NCBI GenBank assembly: GCA_051880395.1
Contig: JBJENW010000118.1
Location: 1-16,126 of the forward strand
DNA: 16,126 nt
Origin: JBJENW01 sp051880395
GTDB lineage: Bacteria; Bacillota; Clostridia; Lachnospirales; Lachnospiraceae
Direction: 5' to 3'
Shown here: one piece after another, positions 1 to 6,423 of the stretch
Layout: each line of letters opens with the position of its first letter
How positions within the stretch are numbered: position 1 is the stretch's first letter
Notes under the pieces: model-generated
Told to the model about the DNA's origin: nothing
Database searches by the model: none
What the model saw: only the letters and a program-made list of their open reading frames with translations
Position numbers and translations under genes: made by a program

Positions 1-304
1 TAGACAGAAATGAAGTCGAGTTTGGGTGGGTGAATCTTCGATGCTTTATTTTTGCTGTTTTCCGAATGTCGTACAAGCTGTGCATAGGTGTATGTGGGAG
101 AAAGACTCAAAAACAGACTTTTCCTCCCACATACACCTATGCACAGCTTGTGCGCCTCTCGGCAAAACAGCAAAGGCATCGAAGATTCACCCACCCAAGC
201 TCACTACCATTTCTGTCAAAGCCCGTCTGGAAACGACCGCCCCGCCTCCCCATCCAGCCGAATTTCAAAAACTGTGTATTGGAAACGATAGGTTGAGAAT
301 TTTT
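1..304 (+). repeat. Long palindromic element, copy A (5' outer arm outside the window)
   Basis: This stretch folds into a hairpin of about 215 nt. Pairs seen directly: 3-12 with 208-217; 14-16 with 203-205 with C17 bulged; 18-44 with 176-202 (27 bp, one T-G); 54-61 with 164-171; 62-65 with 159-162 with C163 bulged; 73-100 with 124-151 (28 perfect bp). The apical loop is 101-123. The tract 45-53 (TTTATTTTT) faces only 172-175, leaving an asymmetric internal loop. Bases 218-267 match the outer arm of copy B, so the partner arm of A should lie just left of base 1. A conserved tail follows at 272-297, then a T run at 300-304. Copy B is a diverged homologue in inverted orientation. No protein gene is convincing here. 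It may be a structured RNA, a MITE/REP-like repeat, or both. Confidence 0.85.
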
Positions 305-427
305 CGCTTAGGAAGAAAAATGACCGCCCGAAACTTTTTTTGGATAATGTAAAGATTTGTTTTATCTACAACAACTTTCACTCAAGAAATATATATGTAT
401 ATCTGGATTCTTTGGTCTTTTATTCAG

Positions 428-845
428 AAAAAAAATATAAAAATAGCTCAACCAATCGTCTCCAATACACAGTTTCGTGTATTCGGCGGGATGGCGCACA
501 GGGGACGGCTGTTTTCAAAGTGGCTTTGGCAGAAATGTTAGTGAGCTCGGACGGGTAAAATTGCGATGCCTTTCCTGTTTTGCCGTAAGGCGAACTGGCT
601 GTGCGGATGTGTACGTCAGAGAAAGAATCTGTTTTTGAATCTTGCTCTGGCGTACACATCCGTGCAGACAGTCCGACATACGGAAAACAGGAAAAATAAA
701 GCATCGCAATTTTACCCGTCCGAGCTCGACTTCATTTCTGTCTAGCCACTTTGAAAACAGCCGTCCCCTGTGCTTCATCCCGCCGAATGCACGAAACGTC
801 CGCATAGGAAACATCCGCATAGGAATCCCCCAGTTGAGCTGTTTT
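428..845 (-). repeat. Long palindromic element, copy B (complete)
   Basis: Nearly the whole stretch is self-complementary. Plus-strand pairs: 445-452 with 833-840 (closing 8 bp); 472-492 with 777-797 (21 pairs, one G-T); 496-525 with 744-773 (30 pairs); 530-537 with 733-740; 540-542 with 729-731 with G728 bulged; 543-569 with 701-727 (27 perfect bp); 574-581 with 684-691; 583-587 with 679-683 with G582 bulged; 594-621 with 645-672 (one mismatch, three G-T). The apical loop is 622-644. Read on the minus strand it aligns with copy A, including loop, bulges and the 26-nt tail (447-472), which is 24/26 identical to A 272-297. On the minus strand the closing stem is followed by a U-rich run (444 to 428), as in an intrinsic terminator. 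It starts 17 nt after the ribH stop. Between A and B (305-427) is AT-rich sequence in which I see no feature. Confidence 0.85.
794..823. repeat. 15-bp tandem duplication at the end of element B
   Basis: Two adjacent 15-mers differ at one base: AAACGTCCGCATAGG (794-808) and AAACATCCGCATAGG (809-823). They sit between the 472-492/777-797 stem and the closing stem of element B, in a part that has no pairing partner on the other arm. It is probably a local slippage duplication. Confidence 0.7.
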
Positions 846-856
846 CGTTGAATGAT

Positions 857-1330
857 CTATAAGTTCTGCTCGATTTCTCTTGAAAGGTTTACCATCTCGA
901 TTGCAGAGCAGGCAACGTCGTATCCTTTGTTTCCTGCTTTTGTTCCGGCACGTTCAATGGCCTGTTCGATGTTGTCTGTTGTTAAAACGCCAAATAAGGT
1001 CGGAACCCCTGTCTCCATGCCGACCATTGCAATGCCTTTGCTGACCTCGGCGCAAACGTAATCGTAATGGCTTGTTGCACCTTTGATCACAGCTCCTAAA
1101 CAAAGAATTGCATCAAACTTTCCGCTTTCTGCCATCTTTTTTGCGATCACTGGAATTTCGAATGCTCCCGGTACCCATGCGATCGTGATATCATCGCTGT
1201 TTACGCCGTGACGCAGGCAGGCATCTTCTGCACCTCCCACTAATTTGTTTACGATAAACTCATTAAAACGTGCGGCTACGATGCCGATCTTCATGTCCTG
1301 TGCTACTACTTTTCCTTCTAATGTTCTCAT
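857..1330 (-). CDS. ribH: 6,7-dimethyl-8-ribityllumazine synthase
   Basis: This enzyme condenses 5-amino-6-ribitylaminouracil with 3,4-dihydroxy-2-butanone 4-phosphate to lumazine, the penultimate step of riboflavin synthesis, normally as a cytoplasmic icosahedral 60-mer. At 157 residues it has the usual family length. Visible family features are RFNEF at 21-25 (F22 stacks on the substrate), VPGAFEIP at 53-60, GAVIKGATSHYDYV at 79-92 with the proton-transfer His88, F113, and LTTDN with R127 for phosphate binding; numbering coincides with the Bacillus subtilis enzyme. A strong AAGGAGA precedes the ATG. It is the last gene of the rib operon, 176 nt behind ribBA, an unusually long gap for this operon. 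Palindromic element B begins 17 nt after its stop. The family call is secure. Confidence 0.97.
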   Translation of the reverse strand: MRTLEGKVVAQDMKIGIVAARFNEFIVNKLVGGAEDACLRHGVNSDDITIAWVPGAFEIPVIAKKMAESGKFDAILCLGAVIKGATSHYDYVCAEVSKGIAMVGMETGVPTLFGVLTTDNIEQAIERAGTKAGNKGYDVACSAIEMVNLSREIEQNL

Positions 1331-1394
1331 ATCTAATTTCTCCTTTTCTATCTTCTATTTCATTTTTCCATATACTTTAAATTTCTCTTCCACC

Positions 1395-1423
1395 ATTTTG
1401 AAAGATACTCTTTTATCCGTCAA
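1395..1423 (-). promoter_or_regulatory. Possible internal promoter before ribH
   Basis: In the 176-nt gap between ribBA and ribH the minus strand reads TTGACG (1418-1423), 17 nt spacer, CAAAAT (1395-1400). The -35 matches 5/6 and the -10 only 4/6 of the sigma-A consensus. It would give a leader of about 58 nt before ribH. The gap otherwise contains AT-rich sequence without a recognisable terminator. Tentative. Confidence 0.3.
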
Positions 1424-1506
1424 ATTTCATCCACTTACATTTAAATTTGTACATATGCAAAAAACAATCTTTCCTCAACAGGTGTATAACCTTCATGCAT
1501 TCCTAA

Positions 1507-2709
1507 CTAATAATTTGTCATATGCGCCATACGCTCCTGTTTTGTCTTTAAATAAAATGCATCAAACTTCTGTGGTTTGATCTGAATCGGAACACGCTCT
1601 ACGATTTCAATTCCATATCCGGATAATCCGGTGATTTTTGCCGGGTTATTCGTCATCAGGCGTAATTTTTTTGCCCCAAGATCTGCTAAAATCTGTGCTC
1701 CCATACCGTAATCGCGCATGTCTGCCGGGAATCCTAATTTCAAGTTTGCATCCACGGTATCATAGCCCTGCTCCTGCAGTTCATAGGCCTTTAATTTATT
1801 GATAAGACCGATTCCCCGGCCTTCCTGACGCAAATACAGTAAAACACCTCGGCCTTCTTCCGCGATCATTTCCATCGCGCGCTGTAACTGTTCTCCACAG
1901 TCGCATCGTTCTGAGCCAAACACGTCTCCTGTCAGGCACTCGGAATGCACTCGGCAAAGAACCGGCTCTCCATTCGAGACATCTCCCATTGTCAGAGCCA
2001 CATGATGTTCCCCATTTAATTTATTCTGATACCCTACAATACGAAATTCTCCGTATTTGGTCGGAAGTTTCGCGTCGGCCTTTTTTTCTACCGTCATATC
2101 CTGCTTCATCCGATAGCGAACCAAATCCGCAATTGTGATCACTGTCAGATTCAATTCCTCTGCCAACTCTAATAATTCGGTTGTACGCATCATCGTACCG
2201 TCATCCCGCATGATCTCACAGCAGAGACCACACGGTTTTAAACCAGACAGTTTCACTAGATCAACAGTGGCCTCTGTATGCCCGGTTCTCTGTAAAACAC
2301 CGCCTTCTTTTGCCTGCAGTGGAAACATATGTCCCGGACGACGAAAATCTTCTGGTCTTGCATCTTCCGCTACGGTTGCCATTGCTGTGGCAGAACGCTC
2401 AAATGCAGAAATACCAGTTGTTGTCGAAACATGATCGATGGATACGGTAAATGCCGTACAATGATTGTCCGTATTGACACTCACCATCTGGTCTAGTCCA
2501 AGCTGCTCACACAATTCTTTTGCCATCGGCATACAGATCAGACCTTTTGCTCTGCTTGCCATTAGATTTACATTTTCTGGAGTTGCGAATTCTGCCGCGC
2601 AGACGAAATCTCCTTCATTTTCACGATCCGGATCGTCGATGACAAGCACGATCTTTCCTGCTTTGATATCTGCAATTGCTTCTTCGATTGTTCCTACTTG
2701 TTTTGCCAT
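1507..2709 (-). CDS. ribBA: Bifunctional 3,4-dihydroxy-2-butanone 4-phosphate synthase / GTP cyclohydrolase II
   Basis: This is a two-domain fusion supplying both precursors of the lumazine ring. Residues 1 to about 200 are DHBP synthase (ribulose 5-phosphate to dihydroxybutanone phosphate plus formate): DDPDRENEGDFV at 25-36 with the acidic metal ligands, CTAFTVSIDH at 84-93, RRPGHMFPL at 123-131, and RTGHTEATVDL at 141-151. Residues from about 205 to 400 are GTP cyclohydrolase II: the zinc cysteines C258, C269 and C271 in SECLTGDVFGSERCDC, RQEGRGIGL at 294-302, DYGMGAQIL at 333-341, and the TNNPAK loop at 353-358. The 400-residue length is normal for the fusion and both active sites look intact. 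The gene starts 21 nt after the ribE stop, in the same transcript. Confidence 0.97.
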   Translation of the reverse strand: MAKQVGTIEEAIADIKAGKIVLVIDDPDRENEGDFVCAAEFATPENVNLMASRAKGLICMPMAKELCEQLGLDQMVSVNTDNHCTAFTVSIDHVSTTTGISAFERSATAMATVAEDARPEDFRRPGHMFPLQAKEGGVLQRTGHTEATVDLVKLSGLKPCGLCCEIMRDDGTMMRTTELLELAEELNLTVITIADLVRYRMKQDMTVEKKADAKLPTKYGEFRIVGYQNKLNGEHHVALTMGDVSNGEPVLCRVHSECLTGDVFGSERCDCGEQLQRAMEMIAEEGRGVLLYLRQEGRGIGLINKLKAYELQEQGYDTVDANLKLGFPADMRDYGMGAQILADLGAKKLRLMTNNPAKITGLSGYGIEIVERVPIQIKPQKFDAFYLKTKQERMAHMTNY

Positions 2710-2730
2710 GTTACTTCCTCGCTTCCTAAT

Positions 2731-3387
2731 CTATGAATATCCATGTTCCATTAAAAATTCCATTGTAATATTTGATTTTTCCTGTTTTCCACTTTCTTTT
2801 GATGCGAAAAGTAGTTTTTCCACATATTTGCCAATGATATCGCACTCCAGGTTCACATCATCTCCCACATCTTTTTTTGACAGGCTGGTATTTGCCCGCG
2901 TGTGAGGAATAACGGAAACAGAGAATGTTTTTTCGGTCACATCTGCCACTGTCAGGCTGATGCCATCAATGCAGATTGAGCCTTTTTCAACAATATAATG
3001 CAAAAGTTCCGATTCTGCTGCAATTGTAAACCAGACAGCATTTTCATCCGGTCGGACTGCCTGAATCGTACCGGTTCCGTCAATATGTCCGGAAACAATA
3101 TGTCCGCCAAAACGTCCATCCGCCGCCATCGCACGCTCAAGATTGACCGGACTTCCAACTTTTAAGTTTCCAAGTACCGTCCGATGCATCGTCTCCGGCA
3201 TGACATCCGCTTCATACCAGTCAGCATGCAATTTTGTTACGGTCAGGCAGACACCATTTACGGCTATGCTGTCTCCAATTTTTGTATTTTCTAATACTGT
3301 TTTACAGGAAATCCCGAGTACGATCGCATTTCCGCCACCGGAAATCGATTTCACATGTCCTACTTCTTCTATAATTCCTGTGAACAT
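2731..3387 (-). CDS. ribE: Riboflavin synthase, alpha chain
   Basis: This protein dismutates two molecules of dimethylribityllumazine into riboflavin and the pyrimidine that ribH reuses, normally as a homotrimer. The 218-residue chain shows the two tandem lumazine-binding barrels: the N-terminal MFTGIIEEVG (1-10) with NGVCLTV (44-50), and the second barrel starting near GGHIVSGHIDGTG (94-106) with IDGISLTVADV (140-150). MFTGI at the N terminus is the family hallmark and fixes the ATG start. Its first 19 nt overlap the end of ribD, suggesting translational coupling. The tail after about 198 (KESGKQEKSN and onward) is low in family features and looks like a variable extension. Confidence 0.97.
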   Translation of the reverse strand: MFTGIIEEVGHVKSISGGGNAIVLGISCKTVLENTKIGDSIAVNGVCLTVTKLHADWYEADVMPETMHRTVLGNLKVGSPVNLERAMAADGRFGGHIVSGHIDGTGTIQAVRPDENAVWFTIAAESELLHYIVEKGSICIDGISLTVADVTEKTFSVSVIPHTRANTSLSKKDVGDDVNLECDIIGKYVEKLLFASKESGKQEKSNITMEFLMEHGYS

Positions 3388-4499
3388 TTCACACCTCTTT
3401 TTTCTTTTATTCTTCCACTGATCAAAAAATCCGATTCGATCTGTTCGATTGTAACATCCCGCAGAAGTGCCGCATCTTTCATTTTTAAAATGCCGTTTCC
3501 TTCAATCGGGGAACGCGCATCTTTACCGCCAACTAGTTTTGGTGCGACAAAGCAGTTAACGCGGTGTACGATACCAGATTTTAACGCAGAAGCATTCAGT
3601 GTACCGCCGCCTTCTAACAAAATACTGTCGATTCCTCGTTCTCCCAATTCGTGCATCAGCATCTGCAGGTCCACTTCTTCTTCCCTGTCCTGTTGCAGAA
3701 TTTCAACGCCCGCCTGCTGCAATGCCTGTTTTTTTCGTTCAAATTCCGAATGTTGAACCGCTTTCTTTGTTGTCACAACGATTGTCGGTATCTCCTTTGC
3801 TGTCTGAACCAATTTGCACTCCAACGGAATCCGAAGTGCAGAATCACAAATGATCCTTGTCGGGTCCACACCATTTTCAATGCGACAATTTAACATCGGA
3901 TCGTCCGCTAATACGGTTTTGATCCCTGCCATAATTCCACTGTATTGTTTGCGCATCTGCTGTACACGATTTCGTGATGCTTCCCCGGTCACCCATTTAG
4001 AATCCCCCGTCTCGCAAGCAATTTTTCCGTCCAGTGTCATGGCATATTTCATCACGACAAACGGTGTTTTTGTTTGAATATAATGGAAAAATACTTCATT
4101 TAACCGATCACATTCTTCTTTTAGAATGCCACATTCTACTTCGATTCCGTGTTCCTGTAGGATTCGAACACCTTTTCCGGCAACCAGTGGATTCGGATCC
4201 ATGCTTCCAACATAGACTTTTTTAATCTTTTTTTCAATGATAATTTCTGTACAAGGCGGTGTCTTTCCATAATGACAACACGGCTCTAATGTTACATAAA
4301 GTTCTGCGCCTGTCGTATCCTTGCTACAACGTGTCAATGCATTTCGTTCTGCATGAAAGCCGCCTATTTTTTCATGATAGCCTTCCGCGATGATCGCATC
4401 ATCTTTCACTACCACGCACCCGACCATGGGATTTGGAGAAGTGTGCCCCATTCCAAGCTTTGCAAGCTCCATCGCCCTTCTCATGTACTTTTCTTCCAC
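3369..4499 (-). CDS. ribD: Bifunctional riboflavin biosynthesis deaminase/reductase RibD
   Basis: RibD carries out the second and third steps from GTP: deamination of the diaminopyrimidine, then NADPH-dependent reduction of the ribosyl side chain. Residues 1 to about 145 are the zinc deaminase: HAE at 49-51 and PCCHYGKTPPC at 73-83, giving His49, Cys74 and Cys83 as zinc ligands and Glu51 as proton shuttle, the same numbering as B. subtilis RibG. The rest is the dihydrofolate-reductase-like domain, with MKYAMTLDGKIA, the SKWVTG stretch and EGGGTLNASAL. The start is GTG at 4497-4499, chosen because AGGAGG lies 9 nt upstream; the first ATG, five codons in, would be too far from it. First gene of the operon, directly behind the FMN riboswitch. 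The 376-residue length is normal. Confidence 0.96.
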   Translation of the reverse strand: MEEKYMRRAMELAKLGMGHTSPNPMVGCVVVKDDAIIAEGYHEKIGGFHAERNALTRCSKDTTGAELYVTLEPCCHYGKTPPCTEIIIEKKIKKVYVGSMDPNPLVAGKGVRILQEHGIEVECGILKEECDRLNEVFFHYIQTKTPFVVMKYAMTLDGKIACETGDSKWVTGEASRNRVQQMRKQYSGIMAGIKTVLADDPMLNCRIENGVDPTRIICDSALRIPLECKLVQTAKEIPTIVVTTKKAVQHSEFERKKQALQQAGVEILQQDREEEVDLQMLMHELGERGIDSILLEGGGTLNASALKSGIVHRVNCFVAPKLVGGKDARSPIEGNGILKMKDAALLRDVTIEQIESDFLISGRIKEKRGVKCSQEL

Positions 4500-4552
4500 C
4501 TGTCTATTCCTCCTTTTTCAAGGGACTTTTGAAGTCATACAGGTTTTATACA

Positions 4553-4585
4553 AAAAGAAACCCCGAACAAGATCGTCCGAGGTTT
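4553..4585 (-). terminator. Riboswitch-controlled intrinsic terminator
   Basis: On the minus strand an 11-bp stem (4575-4585 with 4558-4568, two G-U pairs, loop 4569-4574) is followed by TCTTTTTG. It lies between the FMN aptamer and the ribD ribosome binding site, so it is the expected expression platform: FMN binding would let it form and stop transcription before ribD. The competing antiterminator pairing was not worked out. Confidence 0.75.
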
Positions 4586-4604
4586 TTGTATCAAAAAAAA
4601 TCTG

Positions 4605-4743
4605 CATTTCTTCTCACATCCAGACTATACTGTCGGTTTCGGAATCACACCGAATCAACTGCCTTGCAGCTCGCGGACTAGATTGCTCATCACCGCCGGT
4701 CGGGAATTTGTACACGTCGTACAGCACCCTGCCCCGAAGATTT
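4605..4743 (-). ncRNA. FMN riboswitch (RFN element) of the rib operon
   Basis: The minus strand carries the conserved RFN blocks in order: ATCTTCGGGGCAGGGTG (4725-4741 region), TTCCCGACCGGCGGTGATG (4688-4706), AGTCCGCGAGCT (4668-4679) and ACAGTATAGTCTGGATG (4617-4633), closed by a P1 helix of TCTTC with GAAGA. The aptamer binds flavin mononucleotide and, by established precedent, turns off rib transcription when FMN is plentiful. Its 5' end lies just after the predicted transcription start and a terminator follows it, giving transcriptional control of ribD-ribE-ribBA-ribH. Confidence 0.97.
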
Positions 4744-4753
4744 TTACATTACT

Positions 4754-4782
4754 ACTATAGGCGCCTTTTTCTATTTTGTCAA
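4754..4782 (-). promoter_or_regulatory. rib operon promoter
   Basis: The minus strand has TTGACA (4777-4782), a 17-nt spacer, and TATAGT (4754-4759): a perfect -35 box and a 5/6 -10 box. The expected start near 4747 is a few bases before the FMN aptamer, which supports the assignment. Confidence 0.85.
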
Positions 4783-4875
4783 TGAAAACATTTTTTTGTT
4801 TCTTTTTCTGTTTTTGTGTGGTAATATGTTTATGAGTTTTTCACAGGAAATTTTAACAGAAAGGAGCGAGCCAGT

Positions 4876-5496
4876 ATGAATCAACAACAGAAAGAAATGC
4901 TCTCTTATGTAACCGATTTTTTTCACTCTCATACGCATACCACTTCCGGTAATTATGCTTTTCGCAATAAATTAGACCATACTGTTCGTGTGACGCGCTG
5001 GGTGGAACGAATTTGTGCGGGCGAACATGTCGATCCGGAAATTCCGGTAACTGCTGCCATTTTTCATGATATCGGGTATAATATCAACCGCAATGATCAT
5101 CCGAAACACAGTGCTGTTCTGGCACGAAAATATCTGGAATCACATGGCTTTTCACCGGACTATGTCGATGAAGTTTGTGAGATCATCGCACTACACGGAA
5201 ACAAGGAATTATTAGTTCCGTCTTCTCCGATCGGTCTGATCATTTTGATCGAAGCTGATAATATTGATGAAAAAGGAGCTCTGTGTGTTCTGCGTGATGG
5301 AATGTCTGAGGGAAATAAACCTCGGGAAGAACAATCTTACATGAACACTTATGAGCGTTTGAAATTCTTTGCCATAAAAGATACGAACAATATCATGGTC
5401 ACAAAAACCGGAGATAAAATCTGGAAAGAGCATATCCGTGTTTTAAATGAATTTGTCAAATCTTTAGAATATGATCTGGGCGTCGGGGAAGCGTAA
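4876..5496 (+). CDS. HD-domain metal-dependent phosphohydrolase
   Basis: This 206-residue soluble protein has a single HD superfamily domain. The metal-binding set is visible: H35 (KLDHTVRV), H64-D65 (AIFHDIGY), H78 (HPKHSAV), H107 (ALHGNKE) and D128 (IEADNID). No second domain, signal peptide or membrane segment is seen. Proteins of this type are usually phosphohydrolases or nucleotidases; the substrate cannot be told from sequence. AAGGAG lies 9 nt before the ATG. It is transcribed away from the rib operon, with its leader beside the riboswitch promoter, and is convergent with the deacetylase. Nothing nearby ties it to riboflavin metabolism. Confidence 0.9.
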   Translation: MNQQQKEMLSYVTDFFHSHTHTTSGNYAFRNKLDHTVRVTRWVERICAGEHVDPEIPVTAAIFHDIGYNINRNDHPKHSAVLARKYLESHGFSPDYVDEVCEIIALHGNKELLVPSSPIGLIILIEADNIDEKGALCVLRDGMSEGNKPREEQSYMNTYERLKFFAIKDTNNIMVTKTGDKIWKEHIRVLNEFVKSLEYDLGVGEA

Positions 5497-5513
5497 TCCC
5501 CAGCGCCTTTTTT
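5479..5513 (+). terminator. Intrinsic terminator overlapping the end of the HD gene
   Basis: GGCG (5479-5482) and GGGGA (5485-5489) pair with CGCC (5504-5507) and TCCCC (5497-5501), leaving a two-base internal loop on each side, and T6 follows (5508-5513). The left arm lies inside the last codons of the HD gene and the stop codon is in the loop. The T run reaches the stop codon of the convergent deacetylase. Confidence 0.8.
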
Positions 5514-6303
5514 ATTGTTTCGCATTTGGAATCTGTCGGCCCTCTGTATCCATATGAAAGTCTTTTCGAATGATCAATTCTGAAACCGGAACCACCTGAT
5601 ATCCTGCTTTTTCTAAATTTGTCAATAGCGTATCAAGTGCCTGTGCGGTATATTTGGCTCCATTATGGCACAAAATGATCGAACCGTTCCCCAGATGTTT
5701 ATGATTGCATACGGTTTCAATGATCGAGTCTACCCCGTAATTTTTCCAATCAAGGCTGTCTACATCCCACTGTATACTGTAAAATCCACAATCTCTTGCA
5801 ACCGTGATCACATCATTATCATAGTCCCCATATGGCGGGCGAAACAAAAACATCTTATATCCAGTCAATTTTTTTACTTCTTCGTAAGGCTGCATCAGTT
5901 CCTCTTTTATCTCCTCCTTAGAAAGCTGACTCATATTTTTATGATTCTGACTATGATTTCCCAGATCATGCCCTGCTTTTAAAATCGCCTTTACATCATC
6001 CGGATAACTTTTAATCCAGCCGCCTGTCATGAAAAAAGTCACATGCACATTATGTTTTTTTAAAATTGACAGAATTTGTTTTGTGTCCTCATTTCCCCAT
6101 GCAGCGTCAAAACTCAGTGCTACTTTCGGCTCTTTTGTCTGCACACAATAAATCGGCAGTTCTCTGCCCGTTGCATTTGCAGTCACCGTCACAATCTCAG
6201 GCAAATTTTTCACAATAGAGAGTAAAAACAAAACACAACCGATCAGAAACAACATTCTGGCCGGGCGAATTCCATAAAACTTTCCAGTTTCTGAATTTTG
6301 CAT
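5512..6303 (-). CDS. Membrane-anchored polysaccharide deacetylase, PdaB-like
   Basis: This is a carbohydrate esterase family 4 (NodB fold) protein of 263 residues with one N-terminal membrane segment (about 17-36), so the catalytic domain would sit outside the membrane. Motifs: SFDAAWG at 64-70, HSQNH at 117-121 (metal histidines), RPPYG at 155-159, WDVDSLDW at 179-186, and ILCHNG at 210-215. The usual second Asp of the first motif is Ala67; sporulation PdaB proteins likewise have a TFD-x-x-WG form rather than TFDDG, which is the main reason for the PdaB-like call. Known family members remove acetyl groups from peptidoglycan or chitin-type sugars; a role in the spore cortex is inference. A CTGGAG Shine-Dalgarno precedes the ATG. 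It is monocistronic, between two terminators. Confidence 0.88.
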   Translation of the reverse strand: MQNSETGKFYGIRPARMLFLIGCVLFLLSIVKNLPEIVTVTANATGRELPIYCVQTKEPKVALSFDAAWGNEDTKQILSILKKHNVHVTFFMTGGWIKSYPDDVKAILKAGHDLGNHSQNHKNMSQLSKEEIKEELMQPYEEVKKLTGYKMFLFRPPYGDYDNDVITVARDCGFYSIQWDVDSLDWKNYGVDSIIETVCNHKHLGNGSIILCHNGAKYTAQALDTLLTNLEKAGYQVVPVSELIIRKDFHMDTEGRQIPNAKQ

Positions 6304-6329
6304 CGTACGCTCCAGAAAGATTTTACTAT

Positions 6330-6357
6330 ATTTTATGCCCCAAAATTCTATTTATGA
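6330..6357 (-). promoter_or_regulatory. Candidate sigma-E-like sporulation promoter of the deacetylase
   Basis: The minus strand reads TCATAAA (6351-6357), 13 nt, CATAAAAT (6330-6337). This resembles the mother-cell sigma-E consensus, about 5/7 at -35 and 7/8 at -10, with a slightly short spacer. It would give a leader of about 20 nt. No good sigma-A promoter was seen. It fits a PdaB-like product but is a weak match in AT-rich DNA. Confidence 0.4.
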
Positions 6358-6363
6358 TAAGAC

Positions 6364-6404
6364 AAAAAAAACCTCTGACAGAGATTTCTGCCAGAGGTTT
6401 TTTT
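6364..6404 (-). terminator. Terminator of the sugar-import operon
   Basis: AACCTCTG (6370-6377) pairs with CAGAGGTT (6392-6399); the interior pairs further (CAGA with TCTG) across a 1x1 loop. The stem is flanked by an A run (6364-6371) and a T run (6397-6404), so it can end transcription on either strand. It follows the stop of the downstream permease and lies just before the deacetylase promoter. Confidence 0.9.
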
Positions 6405-6423
6405 ATTCTTTTCTAAAGTTTTA

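Noticed and set aside
26..352. Open frames of 60-110 codons on both strands across 1-850 as protein genes
   Set aside because: They lie in palindromic arms, lack Shine-Dalgarno sequences, overlap each other in several frames, and give compositionally odd peptides. Kept only as a question in the findings.
1..850. CRISPR array or retron msr/msd locus
   Set aside because: There are only two diverged long hairpins, not short repeats with spacers, and no cas or reverse transcriptase gene is present. A hairpin with paired ends alone does not make a retron.
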